64,000 nt of DNA, taken from assembly GCA_014529385.2 (NCBI GenBank), contig CM043966.1:86460087-86524086 (forward strand), in the 5' to 3' direction. Below are positions 1 through 10,675 of this stretch, in pieces. The notes below the pieces were generated by a model. The model saw only the letters and a program-made list of their open reading frames with translations. It searched no databases and was not told the DNA's origin. Both the position numbers and the translations under genes were made by a program. This DNA comes from Adiantum capillus-veneris (Eukaryota > Streptophyta > Polypodiopsida > Polypodiales > Pteridaceae). Numbering within the stretch: position 1 is the first letter of the stretch; the number at the start of each line of letters is the position of its first letter.

Positions 1-89
1 GGGAAGGGTTAGTGGAGGACCAACGAGAGGGCTCTTGGGATATCACCTATAGCCTAAGGAGAGATAGGGGGGCAGCCTATTTGTTCCTC

Positions 90-131
90 TCTTCAATGCT
101 TGATTCCTAGAGAGAAAGGGGAGGTGGACTT

Positions 132-165
<34 letters not shown>

Positions 166-760
166 AAAAAGTGGGAAAGAGATGTCATAAAGCCTAGAGA
201 GAGACCCTTGACAAAAAGGGACCCCAAAAGAAAAATTGCGCAGGTCAAAAAACCCTAAAAATTTGAAATTTTTGAAAAGTCTCAAAAATGACCATTTCCC
301 CTCTAAAATTGCCCAAAACATAACCAAACATCAAAAAGTCACTTTTTCTCTCCAAATTCCCTCTCTCTCTCTCTCTCTCCTACAATCTTCTCTCCCCTGC
401 CCCCTCCCCTCCCCTCCCCTCACTCTCTGTGTGCAGTCAACCCCACCATAGCCAAAAGCTCACTCTCCATCTTCTCTAGCTCTCCCTCCCCTCCCCCCTC
501 CATTCTCTCTGTGTTGTGCAGCCCACCATAGCCCAAAGCTCATCACTATCCTCCTCTTCAGCTGTCCCCCCTCCCTCTCCTCACTCTCTCTACATTCAAC
601 CCCACCATAGTCAAATGCTCACTCTCCATCCTCTCTAGCTCTCCCTCCCCTCACCCCTCCATTCTCCACAATGCAGCCCACCATAGCCCAAAGCTCATCA
701 CTATCCCACCATAGCCAAAAGCTCACTCTCCATCCTCTCTATCTCTCCCTTTCTCCCCTT
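90..760. repeat. Left arm of a diverged long inverted repeat, CT-rich
   Basis: This stretch is a diverged reverse complement of the segment at about 4980-5650. Shared blocks include CCTAGAGA followed by a G-rich run, GTCATAAAG, GACCCTTG, AACCCTAAAA followed by an A/T-rich block, and a long CT-rich tract. Within the arm, a roughly 120-bp CT-rich module containing CCCACCATAGCC and AAAGCTCA recurs several times between 430 and 790. The layout, long arms around about 4 kb, would fit a Mutator-like or foldback DNA transposon. I see no transposase and no clean arm ends, so the class is inference. Confidence 0.5.
135..164 (+). repeat. 30-base poly-G run
   Basis: An uninterrupted run of 30 G lies inside the left inverted arm. 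The matching place in the right arm has only a short G run, so this is a local expansion or an assembly artefact. Runs of this kind can form G-quadruplexes and are error-prone in sequencing. Confidence 0.85.
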
Positions 761-841
761 CATTCTCTCTGTATTGTGTAGACCTCACTATCCTTCTCTC
801 CAACCCTCACACCCCTCCCCCTTCCCCCCAATCTCTCTCTG

Positions 842-1577
842 GTGTGTGGCCACCCGACCTCTTCCCAAGAATGTCCACCCATACCACGCATAGACGGCCC
901 AAGTTTGAGATACAAAAGGTCATACTGCACAATACAAAGAGCTCAAAGGTGGAATGGATCCCACAGGTATTTAGCAAGGCTCATGGGTCTACATGCAACC
1001 ATTCAGTGTTGTTCCTCATGGAGTACAATGTTGAGGCATACTGGAACGCCATTGGAAGTGAAGACTGATGGCTTTTAAAACAAAATCTGGAATGGTGGCC
1101 ATCACTCAACATGTGTATAGTGTAGCTGAGATCCACTTGCAAAGAGATTCAAACCAATTTGCACCTCATTGTAAGTCTAATGCTAAGTCATGTGTCCTCT
1201 TTAATTTGCATGTGTCCATATTTTTTGACAACGGTATTTGTGAACGTATTTTTTTATCCAGCTTACTTGCAAAGCAACCGCTTGAATGCCTCTCGGGTAC
1301 CTTTATGGTTGTGCATGCTATAGATAAGAACTAATTTATATAACTCAACAATGTATATTAATTTAAACTATAGTAGCTAACACCATATTTGTCGTATTCA
1401 GGATGTTATTGGGATTCTTGGGCTCAACTTGGTTTGGTGTCAAGTGGAAAGTGCGACTTCTCCAATCAGAAGATCATTCTAAACAGTCTTTGTTTGGTGT
1501 GTATACTTGTGGATATGGAGGTCCATGGAGTTATCAATGATGAGACAAGCCTTGCTAAGAGCATAGCAATTGCCTAA
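842..1577 (+). other. Unassigned segment with three short open frames
   Basis: Three short open frames follow each other on the + strand: 844-1068 (74 codons), 1068-1334 (88 codons) and 1389-1577 (62 codons). Base composition here is more balanced than in the CT-rich flanks. I do not recognise any domain, and the frames do not join into one longer product. The segment lies between the two diverged inverted arms, so a transposon-internal or captured gene fragment is possible. It could equally be chance open frame. Confidence 0.15.
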
Positions 1578-1910
1578 GTCTATATTCCATTCAATGTATT
1601 TGATCCAGAACATAACATCCCAAGCTATTATTGTAGCCAAGCTACAAACTTTGTAATGAAACTAATTGAATAGAAAGCACTCTTGTTTCATCACATTTTT
1701 GTCCACTCTAGTTAATCTTCAACTATATGATGTTGTGCTTGTGATCAATTTTTGCTTCATCTAATCTTGTATGGGTATTGTGCTTCCTGCCAAATTTTTG
1801 GTGCTCATAAGTGAATTGATCATGTAAATTGATTTTTTGGTAGCAAGTACACCTTTGCAATGTGCCTGCATGTAGATCTAGTAAGCCATCTAATCTCAAA
1901 AGTCAGGTTT

Positions 1911-2210
1911 GAGCACTTAAAGTTTATCTCAAAATGGTGGCAAGCTTTAAATTCTTAGAAGAATCCCATACTCAAGACTAATCTAAGCAAGATAGAGCAA
2001 TCATATTTCCTTGTGTTGCAGGCATAGACATGAGCCTCCTTTGGCATTGAACAAACATTTAGTTCATGAGCACTCAAAGTTTATCTCAATATATTTGGCA
2101 GGCTTCAAATTTTTGAAAGAATACACTCAAACCTAATCCAAGAAAGATAGAGCAATCATATTCCCCTCTTGGCATTGTGCAAACACTTCGTTCTACCTTT
2201 GCCATCAATA
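1911..2210. repeat. Tandem duplication, 157-bp period
   Basis: Two diverged copies lie head to tail, one from 1911 and one from 2068. Both begin GAGCACT followed by CAAAGTTTATCTCAA or TAAAGTTTATCTCAA, both carry GATAGAGCAATCATATT, and both end near TTGGCATTG. No coding potential is seen. The stretch from 1578 to 1910 and from 2211 to 2340 holds nothing I can assign. Confidence 0.75.
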
Positions 2211-2340
2211 ATGCAATGGCATGCTATTATGTTGTATTTGATATGAATTTGTGTAAGTTCAACCATAAGCTTGTGTTCTTTGAAATCCCCAAGGAACACA
2301 GACTATGAAATCAAAATAAAGAAAAGAGAGTGAACAAACA

Positions 2341-2565
2341 AGATAGAGATAGGGGATATATATATATATATATATATCGTACATAGATAGATGGAGGATA
2401 AACAGACAGATAGACAAATAGATATAGATACATACATTAATAGATAGATAGATAGATAGATGGATAGGTAATTTGATAGATAGATACATGAATAGATAGA
2501 TAGATACACATGCAGATAAAAAACACAAAGATAGATAAATAGATAGATAACTAGGGGAGAGAGAG

Positions 2566-2641
<76 letters not shown>
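2341..2641. repeat. GATA-type microsatellite running into (GA)n
   Basis: From 2341 to about 2552 the sequence is a degenerate TA, GATA and ATAG array. It passes directly into an almost pure GA dinucleotide tract from about 2553 to 2641. Open frames across it translate to Ile/Tyr/Leu/Ser-rich repeats and are not genes. Confidence 0.9.
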
Positions 2642-2644
<3 letters not shown>

Positions 2645-3010
2645 CTTTTGGAACTCAAGGGCATTGCCCCTTTATTGAGGATACACTCTTATGATGGATA
2701 AATGACATGATACATGAATCAAACCCAAACAAACCCAAGACAAGTTATTCCTTGGATTGCTTGCTAATTGAGTATGCATCATGCATACTTTGAGCCATCT
2801 GTAGCAAAGAATGAGTAGAGAATGCATCATGCACATGGTGAGCGATCTATAGCCATTTATAGTAGAGGATGAGTTTGCTTTTTCTAGATATATCATATGA
2901 GCTATAGTTTTGTAAAATGATTCTTTGGATGGATGTTCATGGTTATCTTGTAGGCCCAAGGCCACCATGCCCAAAACTAAGCAAGCACAAAGAGTAGGAG
3001 GCAAGGCAGG

Positions 3011-3149
3011 GGGTGCATAGGCCTTGGGAGGCCCAAAGAAAGCCTGCCACAAGGGAGCGCATTTGGGCCTTCCACCATAGGTCTATGTAAGGCCCAAATG
3101 CGCTCCCTTGTGGCAGGCTTTCTTTGGGCCTCCCAAGGCCTATGCACCC
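3011..3149. repeat. Hairpin I: 61-bp perfect inverted repeat
   Basis: Bases 3011-3071 are the exact reverse complement of 3089-3149, with a 17-base spacer at 3072-3088. The arm starts GGGTGCATAGGCC and contains the block GCCACAAGGGAGCGCATTTG. A transcript from either strand would fold into a long perfect stem. Proline- and glycine-rich open frames here are by-products of the repeat. Confidence 0.9.
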
Positions 3150-3150
3150 C

Positions 3151-3220
3151 TGCCCACAAGGGAGCGCATTTGGGCCTTCCATAGACCTATGGAAGGCCCA
3201 AATGCGCTCCCTTGTGGGCA
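3151..3220. repeat. Hairpin II: 34-bp perfect palindrome
   Basis: Bases 3151-3184 and 3187-3220 are exact reverse complements with only AC between them. The arm, starting TGCCCACAAGGGAGCGC, is a shortened version of the hairpin I arm. It abuts hairpin I, and its right side continues into another copy of the block GGCAGGCTTTCTTTGGGCC, which can also pair with the left arm of hairpin I. Confidence 0.9.
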
Positions 3221-3223
3221 GGC

Positions 3224-3645
3224 TTTCTTTGGGCCTCCCAAGGCCTATGCATCCCTTGCCTTGCCTTCTATCTGTGCCAGCTTGCTTTGGCATGGTTGAC
3301 ATGGTCCTACAGGATGTTTAAACTTCACTCAACCATGCAATAATAGCTATCTCATACCATGGCGCGTTGCATGCCTTGCCTTCTATCTATGCCAGCTTTC
3401 TTTGGGCCTCCCAAGGCCTATGCACCCCTGCCCACAAGGGAGCGCATTTGGGCCTTCCATAGACCTATGGAAGGCCCAAATGACCTTTGTGGCAGGCTTT
3501 CTTTGGGCCTCCCAAGGCCTATGCATCCCTTGCCTTGCCTTCTATTTGTGCCAGCTTGCTTTGGCATGGTTGACATGGTCCTACAGGATGTTTAAACTTC
3601 ACTCAACCATGCAATAATAGCTATCTCATACCATGGCGCGTTGCA
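3224..3645. repeat. 274-bp tandem duplication carrying a third, decayed hairpin
   Basis: The block from about 3251 to 3371 (TGCCTTGCCTTCTAT through CATGGCGCGTTGCA) recurs almost exactly at about 3525-3645, a shift of 274 bp. Between the copies lies a third hairpin (left arm near 3429-3462). Its right arm has lost the GCGCTCC block (TGACCTTTGTGGCAGG instead), so it is the degraded member of the array. Confidence 0.85.
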
Positions 3646-3946
3646 AGCCCCGCTTTGATTTTCAGGATAGTGCCCCATAGTGTGTATGCTCTAGTTTTGG
3701 TCTCTAAAAAAAAAGGGGGTGCTTTGCTTGGTTGTACAAGACACTTTTTAGTGTCACAAAGGCCTACTAGTGAAACAGAGCTACCCAAAAAGGAGAGATA
3801 CAGAGAGAGATAATTGATTCTTAAAGAAGCTACCCATAAAGGAGCCAATATTCTATTAGTACAAAACACTACTCTATAGGTTTATGCAAAAAATAATTGA
3901 TCATACATGGCTAGCTAGCTGAAAGCAAAGAGATATTGGGGGGGGG

Positions 3947-3952
<6 letters not shown>

Positions 3953-4010
<58 letters not shown>
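3953..4010. repeat. (GA)n microsatellite
   Basis: A nearly pure GA dinucleotide tract follows a short G run. The Ser/Leu-rich frame opposite it is an artefact. Confidence 0.9.
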
Positions 4011-4013
<3 letters not shown>

Positions 4014-4975
4014 TAAAGGTTTTCTAAACCCATCCCATGCCTCTTTTCCATCCAATGCATGAATAGGCACCCTTGCCTCCTCTCCTAAACGAACCAACTA
4101 GCCCCTACTTTTGAAGCATTGGTTGATATAGTTTTGCAGCCTCAGAAATGCTACCATGATGCAATTACATGGCCCATCTTGATGCAGGCTTATGAGTGAT
4201 GGGTAATCCTCCCCACTAGCATAATTGCCAACATTGGTTCAACACTTTCTATATTAGTTATGAACCCCTAGTATTCACCAAGAATATACCGTATTCATGT
4301 GACACACTTGTATAAGCATCAAACCCCTCAGTAAGAATCAAATCTTCAAAGAAATTGCTACATGGAAAATAATTTGCAAGATCAAAGATTTCATATATTA
4401 AAGCCATAGCGCTTGTTGTTACAAAACCATGTCCATTGTAGACCACCTCAAACATGATTTTATGAGATTACAAAGGAAAAGCTATGTTGATAGCTTTGGG
4501 CATTATGGATACATGATCGGCATGTATAGAGTACATATCTAAATTCTTCAAATGTTGCCTCAAATACACTCAGGTTTGAAACCAGTGCCCTTGTGTAAAG
4601 TAACATCACCATTGCTTGACATACTTGACCTTCCTATGCTTGGGATCCATCTCTGTCTCATGGCTATGGAGTTTTCATGTGTGGTGCAGGGGCACCCTTC
4701 TGTGTCCTTCCAACTAGATAGTTTGTGATGTGACTCCACCTTACATGAAAAAGAAATATTATGTTCCATAGCTTGCAAGAAGTTGGGTATGCTAGAGTCT
4801 TTTCCATAGCTTGTAGAAGTTGGGTATTAGTGTTGTGGGATGCAATAGAGGCAAAGGTGGATGTGAAGACAACTACATTAGCTTGTAATCACGGTTGGCT
4901 TGGTTGATAGGGTAAGTTGAGTGGGAGGGAAGGGGTAGGGTCAGGGGAGGGGACGTTGACATTGAAACGGAAGAT
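4011..4975. other. Unassigned non-coding stretch
   Basis: No recognisable domain, RNA gene or repeat is seen. Two short minus-strand open frames (4258-4455 and 4560-4778) have no features that would support calling them genes. Confidence 0.3.
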
Positions 4976-4979
4976 TGAG

Positions 4980-5650
4980 GAGGTAGATGAAGAGGTAGTT
5001 GCTGTAGATCTTGGTATTTTTAAGGGAGGACAATGAACAATGGAAGAGGGTACAGGGATAGAAAGAAGAGAGGAGAGGAATTTGACAGTGAGAGGAAGGG
5101 TTTAGCAGGTAGATGAAGAGGCAGATCCAGGAGTGTGTGAGAATGAGAGGGAGAGTTTAGTAGGTAGATGGAGAGGGAGATGCAAAATTCTGTAAGAGTG
5201 AGAAGGAGGATTTAGCATTTAGATGAAGAGGGAGATGCAGCAGGTCCTGGCTATGGTGGGCATGGCTACTTTGAGGAAGGGGAGTGAGAGAGACAAAGAG
5301 GAGACATAGCAGCAGGTCCTGGCTATGGTGGGCATGGCTACTTTGAGGAAGGGGAGTGAGAGAGAAAAAGAGGAGACATGGAGAGAGACAAAGGGATTTT
5401 GGAGGCAAAAATGATGTCTTGATATTAGAATAGGTTTGGGGTCACTTTTTGGGGGGAAATGACTACTTTTGAAAATTTCAAAATTTTAGGGTTTATTTTT
5501 GGCCGCCTTTAGAAAAAAATGAAAGGTGGGGTTCTCTTTTTTTACAAGGGTCCCTCTCCCTCTTTATGACACCCCCTTTTCTCTAGGAGATGTTGAAAAG
5601 TTAGAGAGAGAAGATAGCCTCCTAGTCACTACTTACCCCACCTTTTCTAG
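4980..5650. repeat. Right arm of the diverged long inverted repeat
   Basis: Read on the minus strand this matches 90-480 in block order: CCTAGAGAAAAGGGGG, GTCATAAAG, GACCCTTG, AACCCTAAAATTTTG, CATTTCCCC, then a GA/CT-rich tract. The A/T-rich core near 5440-5500 is the clearest match. Divergence is high, so the arms are old or the match is only partial. Confidence 0.5.
5237..5380. repeat. 72-bp tandem duplication
   Basis: Two nearly identical copies start at 5237 and 5309. Each begins GCAGCAGGTCCTGGCTATGG and ends GAGGAGACAT, and only a few bases differ. They lie inside the right inverted arm. The left arm has similarly repeated CCATAGCC modules. Confidence 0.85.
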
Positions 5651-5799
5651 GCTTGAAGGCTAGAAAATGACCTACCAAAATAGCCCCCATTAGTTCCTTT
5701 GTCTCCCTTAATCACAACATACTTCCTTAAAATTAGGGATTCTTACAAGGCCCATGGAGAGTCCATATTTTTCCTAATGTTAGTGAAACGACTCAATTT

Positions 5800-6694
5800 T
5801 CCGCAGACTCCTAGTTCATACTATTACAAGGTAGCAATGACTAATGGCCATGATGTCGAGGTATGAGATACTCAAGTGAAAGATGTACCATTGGAGATTC
5901 AAGTGTATCGCACATCCTTGAATTTCCAAGTCATATGGGTTGAGTAGATTTGGACCTTAGTCGGGAGTGGCTATATGGATTAGGGTCATCATTAAAACAT
6001 AGTATGAGCATAATAATTGTCCAATGGGATGCACATGCTGCTGTTAGGGGAGAAGGATGTTCCTTTCTTGCCACTTATTTGTACAACTAAGCTTATGAAG
6101 CTCTCTTCTCAAGATGAAATAGAAGTATTCTTTTTGTGTTACTCATTGTGTCATTTTTTGTCGAATGTTGATAATGTTTTAAGTTGCAGTTCCTCGACGC
6201 CGCATTCTTCACTCTCTTCTCTTCCAACAATGACTACTTCTCTCTCTCACCAAAACAAGAAAATATTGTTAATAAGTTAAAATTTATTAATGGAATATAA
6301 GGATATGTTTCCACATGATTTGTGACCAAGATTACTTTTGACACGTACAATGGAATTTGGCATAGACGTGGTTGCAGGTAGTAAGCACGTAAGTAAACCA
6401 CCCTACAAAATGCATCATTTTGAGGCTACTGAGGTGAAAGATCATCTTGCTGGCTACCTTAGTAGAGGGTTTTTACAATCCAGATCTTCACCATAGGCCT
6501 CTCCCATCTTATTGGTGAAGGAAAAGGATGGTAGTATGTGCATATGCATAGATTACTGTGGCCTGAATGTGGTAACTGTTAAAAAAAGTATGCATTTTCG
6601 AGAGTGGATGAGTTATTTGATAAACTCTATGCTTGTATCTTTACAAAGATTGATTTACAATTTGGCTTTTATCACTAGTACGTATTAACCTGCA
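5800..6694 (+). pseudogene. Element F: protease remnant and N-terminal RT
   Basis: Near 5830-5990 a decayed frame reads like the C-terminal part of a gypsy protease (KDVPLEIQVYRTSLNF, then LVGSGYM). From about 6350 the reverse transcriptase starts: VSKPPYKM, KDHLAGYLSRGFLQSRSSP, PILLVKEKDGSMCICIDY and GLNVVTVKK, which are the conserved fingers and palm motifs of Ty3/gypsy RT. The fragment stops at the start of the catalytic palm (TKIDLQFGFYH) where element A is inserted. A stop replaces the Trp usually found after the SSP motif, so the frame is dead. Confidence 0.8.
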
Positions 6695-6699
6695 GATAT

Positions 6700-6891
6700 T
6701 GAAGGAGTACGATCGGAAGTGCGACGCGAGAGAGAGTGCGAGAAGAAGAGCACGACGATATGGTGAACTCGCTCTACTGTAATGTGTAGAGCATAGTGAG
6801 TTCTTATTAGGTTTTTACAAAAGAATATGTGTACATACCTGGCGGCCCGCCCACTTACCTGGGCGACCACATTGGGCTTTATACCCCAACA
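6700..6891 (-). repeat. 3' LTR of element A
   Basis: On the minus strand it starts TGTTGGGGTATAAAGCCC and ends TACTCCTTCA (TG...CA). The polypurine tract AAGTGGGAGGT (6892-6902 on the minus strand) abuts it. It is matched by 18114-18305 with about 3 differences in 192 bp. Confidence 0.93.
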
Positions 6892-6980
6892 ACCTCCCAC
6901 TTAAAGTCCAATGTGGTACTTTAAGTGTGAGAGAAGCTACTATACAAGCTAATATACAAGAGATGTAGAGAAGTGATGTA

Positions 6981-8082
6981 CTACCCTACACCTATCTGCT
7001 TGCGAAAATGCGCAAAGCTCTCTGAGGGAAGTCCTTTTGTAAGTAGATCAGCAGGATTTTCTGTGGTGTGAACTTTGACAAGCTGAAGTTGCTTATCCTC
7101 GAGCATTTCCCTGATGAAATGATACTTCACATCCACATGCTTTGTCTTTGAGTGATAAACTGGATTGCGAGCCAATTGTATAGCACTTTGACTATCACAA
7201 TATAACACAGACATCTCTTCTTTGATTCCAAAATCTTTTACTAGTCGATTAAGCCAAATTGATTCTTTGCATGCCTCTGATGCTGCAACATATTCAGCCT
7301 CTGTAGTAGACTGAGTAACACAATCTTGTAATCTAGAACGCCATGATACTGCTCCACCAGCCAATGTAAAGACATACCCTGACATAGACCTTCGGTTGTC
7401 TAAGTCACCTGCATAATCTAAGTCTGTAAAACCCTTTACACTTAGCTCCTGATTCCCATAGCATATACGCATACTCTTTGTAGCTTTCAGGTATCTCAAT
7501 ATTCCTTTCACTGCCTCCCAATGTTTCTTGCCTGGGTTTGACATGTATCGACTTACTACTCCCACTGCAAATGCAATGTCTGGGCGAGTAGCAATCATTG
7601 CATACATCAAACTGCCTAGACGCATATGGAATCTTATCCATTTCAGCCTGTTCTTCCTCAGACACAGGACAATCTTGTTTGCTAAGTTTCACATATGGTG
7701 GCAATGGAACACTCAATGCCTTTCCCTTCTCCATATTGAAACGTTGCAAAACCTTGTCAACATACTCTGTTTGAGATAACCAAATCAACTTCTTTGATCC
7801 GTCTCTCTCAATGCGCATACCAAGTATATGACTTGCCTCACCCATGTCTTTCATGTCAAACGATTTTGCCATCTTTGACTTCAAAGCTGAAATTTCTTCC
7901 AAGTGCTTGCCAGCAATCAACATGTCATCCACATACAAAATAAGGATCAGCCAACTGCCATCCTTAGCCTTCTTTGTATATAGATAGTGATCGAACTCAC
8001 TATGTTTGTAGCCTTGAGAAAGCATAAACTTGTGGAATTTATGGTACCATGCCCTCGGTGATTGTTTTAAGCCATAAAGACT
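6981..8082 (-). pseudogene. Element A: RT palm and RNase H
   Basis: The minus-strand frame 8025-7405 carries the RT catalytic motif YVDDMLIAG (YVDD at 7935-7924), GEASHILGMRI and LSQTEYVDKVLQRF. A frameshift near 7620 moves into the frame 7625-6981 with SLMYAMIATRPDIAFAVG, SRYMSNPGKKHWEAVKG and the RNase H motifs DYAGD, TEAEYVAASEA, YCDSQSAIQLA and NPADLLTKGLP, so the D-E-D-D residues are present. It ends at the usual copia C-terminus a short distance before the polypurine tract. The frameshift and a break at about 8030-8083 separate it from the upstream half. Confidence 0.85.
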
Positions 8083-9639
8083 CTATAACAACTGGCATAC
8101 CCAATCTTCCTTGCCTTTCTCAACAAACCCTTCTGGCTGCTGCATGTAAATTTCCACATCTAAATCACCATGCAAGAACGCTGTCTTGACATCCATTTGG
8201 TGCAACACCAAATCTAATATGGCAAACAATGCAAGAAACCATCTCAATGTAGTCATCTTGACCACCGGAGAGAAGACTTCATGAAAGTCAATGCCTTGTT
8301 CTTGCTTAAAGCCCTTGGCAACAAGACTTGCTTTGTACTTTGGCTGACTATCATGAGCGGTGATCTTATACCTGTAAACCCATTTACAAGGTAGAGCATT
8401 TTTGCCCCGTGGTAATTTAACTAGCTTCCATGTCTGGTTTTTATGCAGAGCTGTCATCTCTGACTGCATGGCCAATTGCCAATTCCCGGAGTCCTTCATT
8501 TGCACTGCTTCCTTGTAACATGAAGGCTCATTGCAATCAGTCAACATGACATAGTTCATAGATGGAACAAACCTATCAGGAGGTCGTGTGACACGTCCAG
8601 ATCTACGCACAATAGGTGGCTCATGCTCAGCCACAACCTGTGGTTCCACTCTATCCTGTCCTTGCTCCTCTTGAGCCCTGACATTTTTTCTTGCACGTGC
8701 AGGTCCATCTTCTTGGAAGACAACTCTTCTAATCTCCTCAACCCTCTCTGGTTTAGAATGATATTTGGATTCATTAAAGTGAACATCATTGCTGCGGACA
8801 ACCTTTCTGGATTCGGGATCCCAAAGTCTGTACCCCATCTCACCAGAATTACCATAGCCTAGAAAGATGCACTTTCTACTCTTTGGCTCAAGTTTGTTCC
8901 TAAATTCCTTTGGAACGTGAGTATATGCCTCACAGCCAAAGACTCTGAGATGCTTGTATGAGGGCATTTTGCCTGACCATACCATCTCTGGCACTGAATC
9001 CCTCTGCAAAACCTTGCTAGGAGATCTATTTACAAGATGAACAGCTGTTGATACAGCTTCAGCCCAAAACCCATTTGGCAGCTGTGCATTAGACAACATA
9101 CTTCTGACCTTCTCTTGTATGGTCCTATTCATCCTCTCAGCAACACCATTTTGAGGAGGATTGTAAGGAGCAGTAAGTTCACGTTTTATACCTTTTGACT
9201 CACAAAAGTCCTGAAAGGCCTTTGAAACATAATCTCCACCATTGTCAGTGCGTAAGCATTTAAGCTTCTTGCCACTCTGATTCTCCACAAGTGTCACAAA
9301 CGTTTTGAAAACACTAAACGCTTCATCCTTGTGCTTGAGAAAGTAAACCCATACTTTCCTCGAGTAATCATCTATAAATGTCATAAAGCAAGAAGCTCCC
9401 CCTAGAGATAGGTTAGGCATAGGTCCACACAAATCACTATGAACAAGTGCCAACTGTGTATCTCTTCTACTGCTTCTATGCTTATGTGGCTGCTGTATTT
9501 GCTTACCATACAGACAATGTTCACAGAATTCAAAATCATTAAATATAAAGCCAGGCAAATAACCAGAACGAGACAAGATTTCCATTCCCTTCTTGGACAT
9601 ATGTCCTAACCGGCTATGCCACAAAGTAACGTTCGGCTA
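8083..9639 (-). pseudogene. Element A: integrase and N-terminal RT
   Basis: A 513-codon minus-strand frame (9624-8083) starts in the integrase. It has the zinc-binding pattern WHSRLGH...FCEHCLYGK, the catalytic D of HSDLCGP, the D of LRTDNGGDY and the E of NGVAERMNRT, so the HHCC and DDE residues look intact. RT follows with LPCKWVYRYKI, YKASLVAKGF, DFHEVFSPVVKMTTLR and QMDVKTAFLHGDL. The frame is in phase with a TAG stop at 9639-9637 just upstream that is also present in element B. It terminates early near 8083 where the RT continues in another frame. Confidence 0.85.
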
Positions 9640-9661
9640 CTCGGTTACATTGATTACATTT

Positions 9662-10425
9662 TTAGAGACATTTGATACATAAATCATGTAAAGTCCTCCA
9701 GACTTTACTCCATGTGCTATTTGCTGTAAGAAGAGCTGAGTCCATTGTATTCTTCAAGAAGTAGATGTCTCCTGACACTAGACTGTCATCCTCTGCAACA
9801 GTGTTTGTCACATTTATTTCTTGAATCTTCACTGAGGACTTGTTCTTCTCACCATGGTCTTCAGCTTTCTCTTTGCATTTTTCTGCTCTCCATTCTCTGC
9901 AGACTCTTTTCATGTGACCCTTCTTGCCACAATGGTAGCATTCTATGTCACTCTTGCCTTTAGCACTGCGGGACTTGCTACGAGACTGATTCCTCTTTCC
10001 ACCTTTGTACTTTTCTTTGGTCCTTCCCCTGACAACTAAGGTTGTTCCTTTGCCTTTGTCCATTGTCTTTCTATTGGTTTCTTCAGTAAGCAGACTTCCT
10101 TCTACACCTGCTATGTTCAAACCATCTGGAGGTGCATAATTACTCAAAGCTGTGCGAAAAGTGTCCCAACTTTCCGGCAATGTGATCAACAGGAACATAG
10201 CTCTAACAGGTTCATCAAAATTGACACCTTGAGCTGACAATTGACTATAGATTGTGTTGAATTCATTCAGATGATTGGACATAGGTGTCCCTTCTTTCAT
10301 CTTCAAGTCAACAAGCTTCTAAAGCCAGTATACCTGTGAAGCTGCACTCTGCTTCTCATAAAGATCACTCAGCTTTAACCATGCTTGATAATCCGACATC
10401 TCGTATGATACATTGAAGTAAACGC
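9662..10425 (-). pseudogene. Element A: C-terminal gag with zinc knuckle; protease deleted
   Basis: The frame 10306-9662 encodes the copia gag segment KMKEGTPMSNHLNEFNT and LLITLPESWDTFRTAL, a basic linker and the CCHC knuckle CYHCGKKGHMKRVC. A TAG just upstream (element B has Lys there) and the E insertion at 10426 separate it from the gag N-terminus at 16794-17014. After the knuckle the sequence jumps from the gag tail straight to the TLYMIYVSN region. About 330 bp present in B (its 46880-47205), including the protease DSGAS motif, are missing. Confidence 0.85.
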
Positions 10426-10636
10426 TGACGGGAGCAAAGCGAACCCCAAACCCCCGACGGCCTCTAAAACATCGGGGACCGAATGGCGCGCCTCGAGCCT
10501 GTCATGGTAAAGCAAACAGGGGGCACCACCTAGCTTCAGCGGCTAGGACGCAAACAACACACCACCATAACAAAGTTTTCATCCAAGAGAGATGGATGTT
10601 TGGGAGTAATGATGAAGAGGAAAGGGAATGAGATCA

Positions 10637-10675
<39 letters not shown>

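Noticed and set aside
43-327. 94-codon minus-strand frame with poly-Pro
   Set aside because: Poly-Pro comes from the 30-base G run; composition is that of low-complexity DNA, not a gene.
844-1577. A spliced host gene built from the three short frames
   Set aside because: No clear splice sites join the frames in phase and no domain is recognised.
2259-2528. Ile/Tyr/Ser-rich frames over the GATA array
   Set aside because: They are translations of a simple repeat.
2943-3617. Several overlapping frames with repeated peptide text such as GLPRPMHP
   Set aside because: The repeated peptides come from the hairpin arms read in different frames and on both strands. No codon bias or domain.
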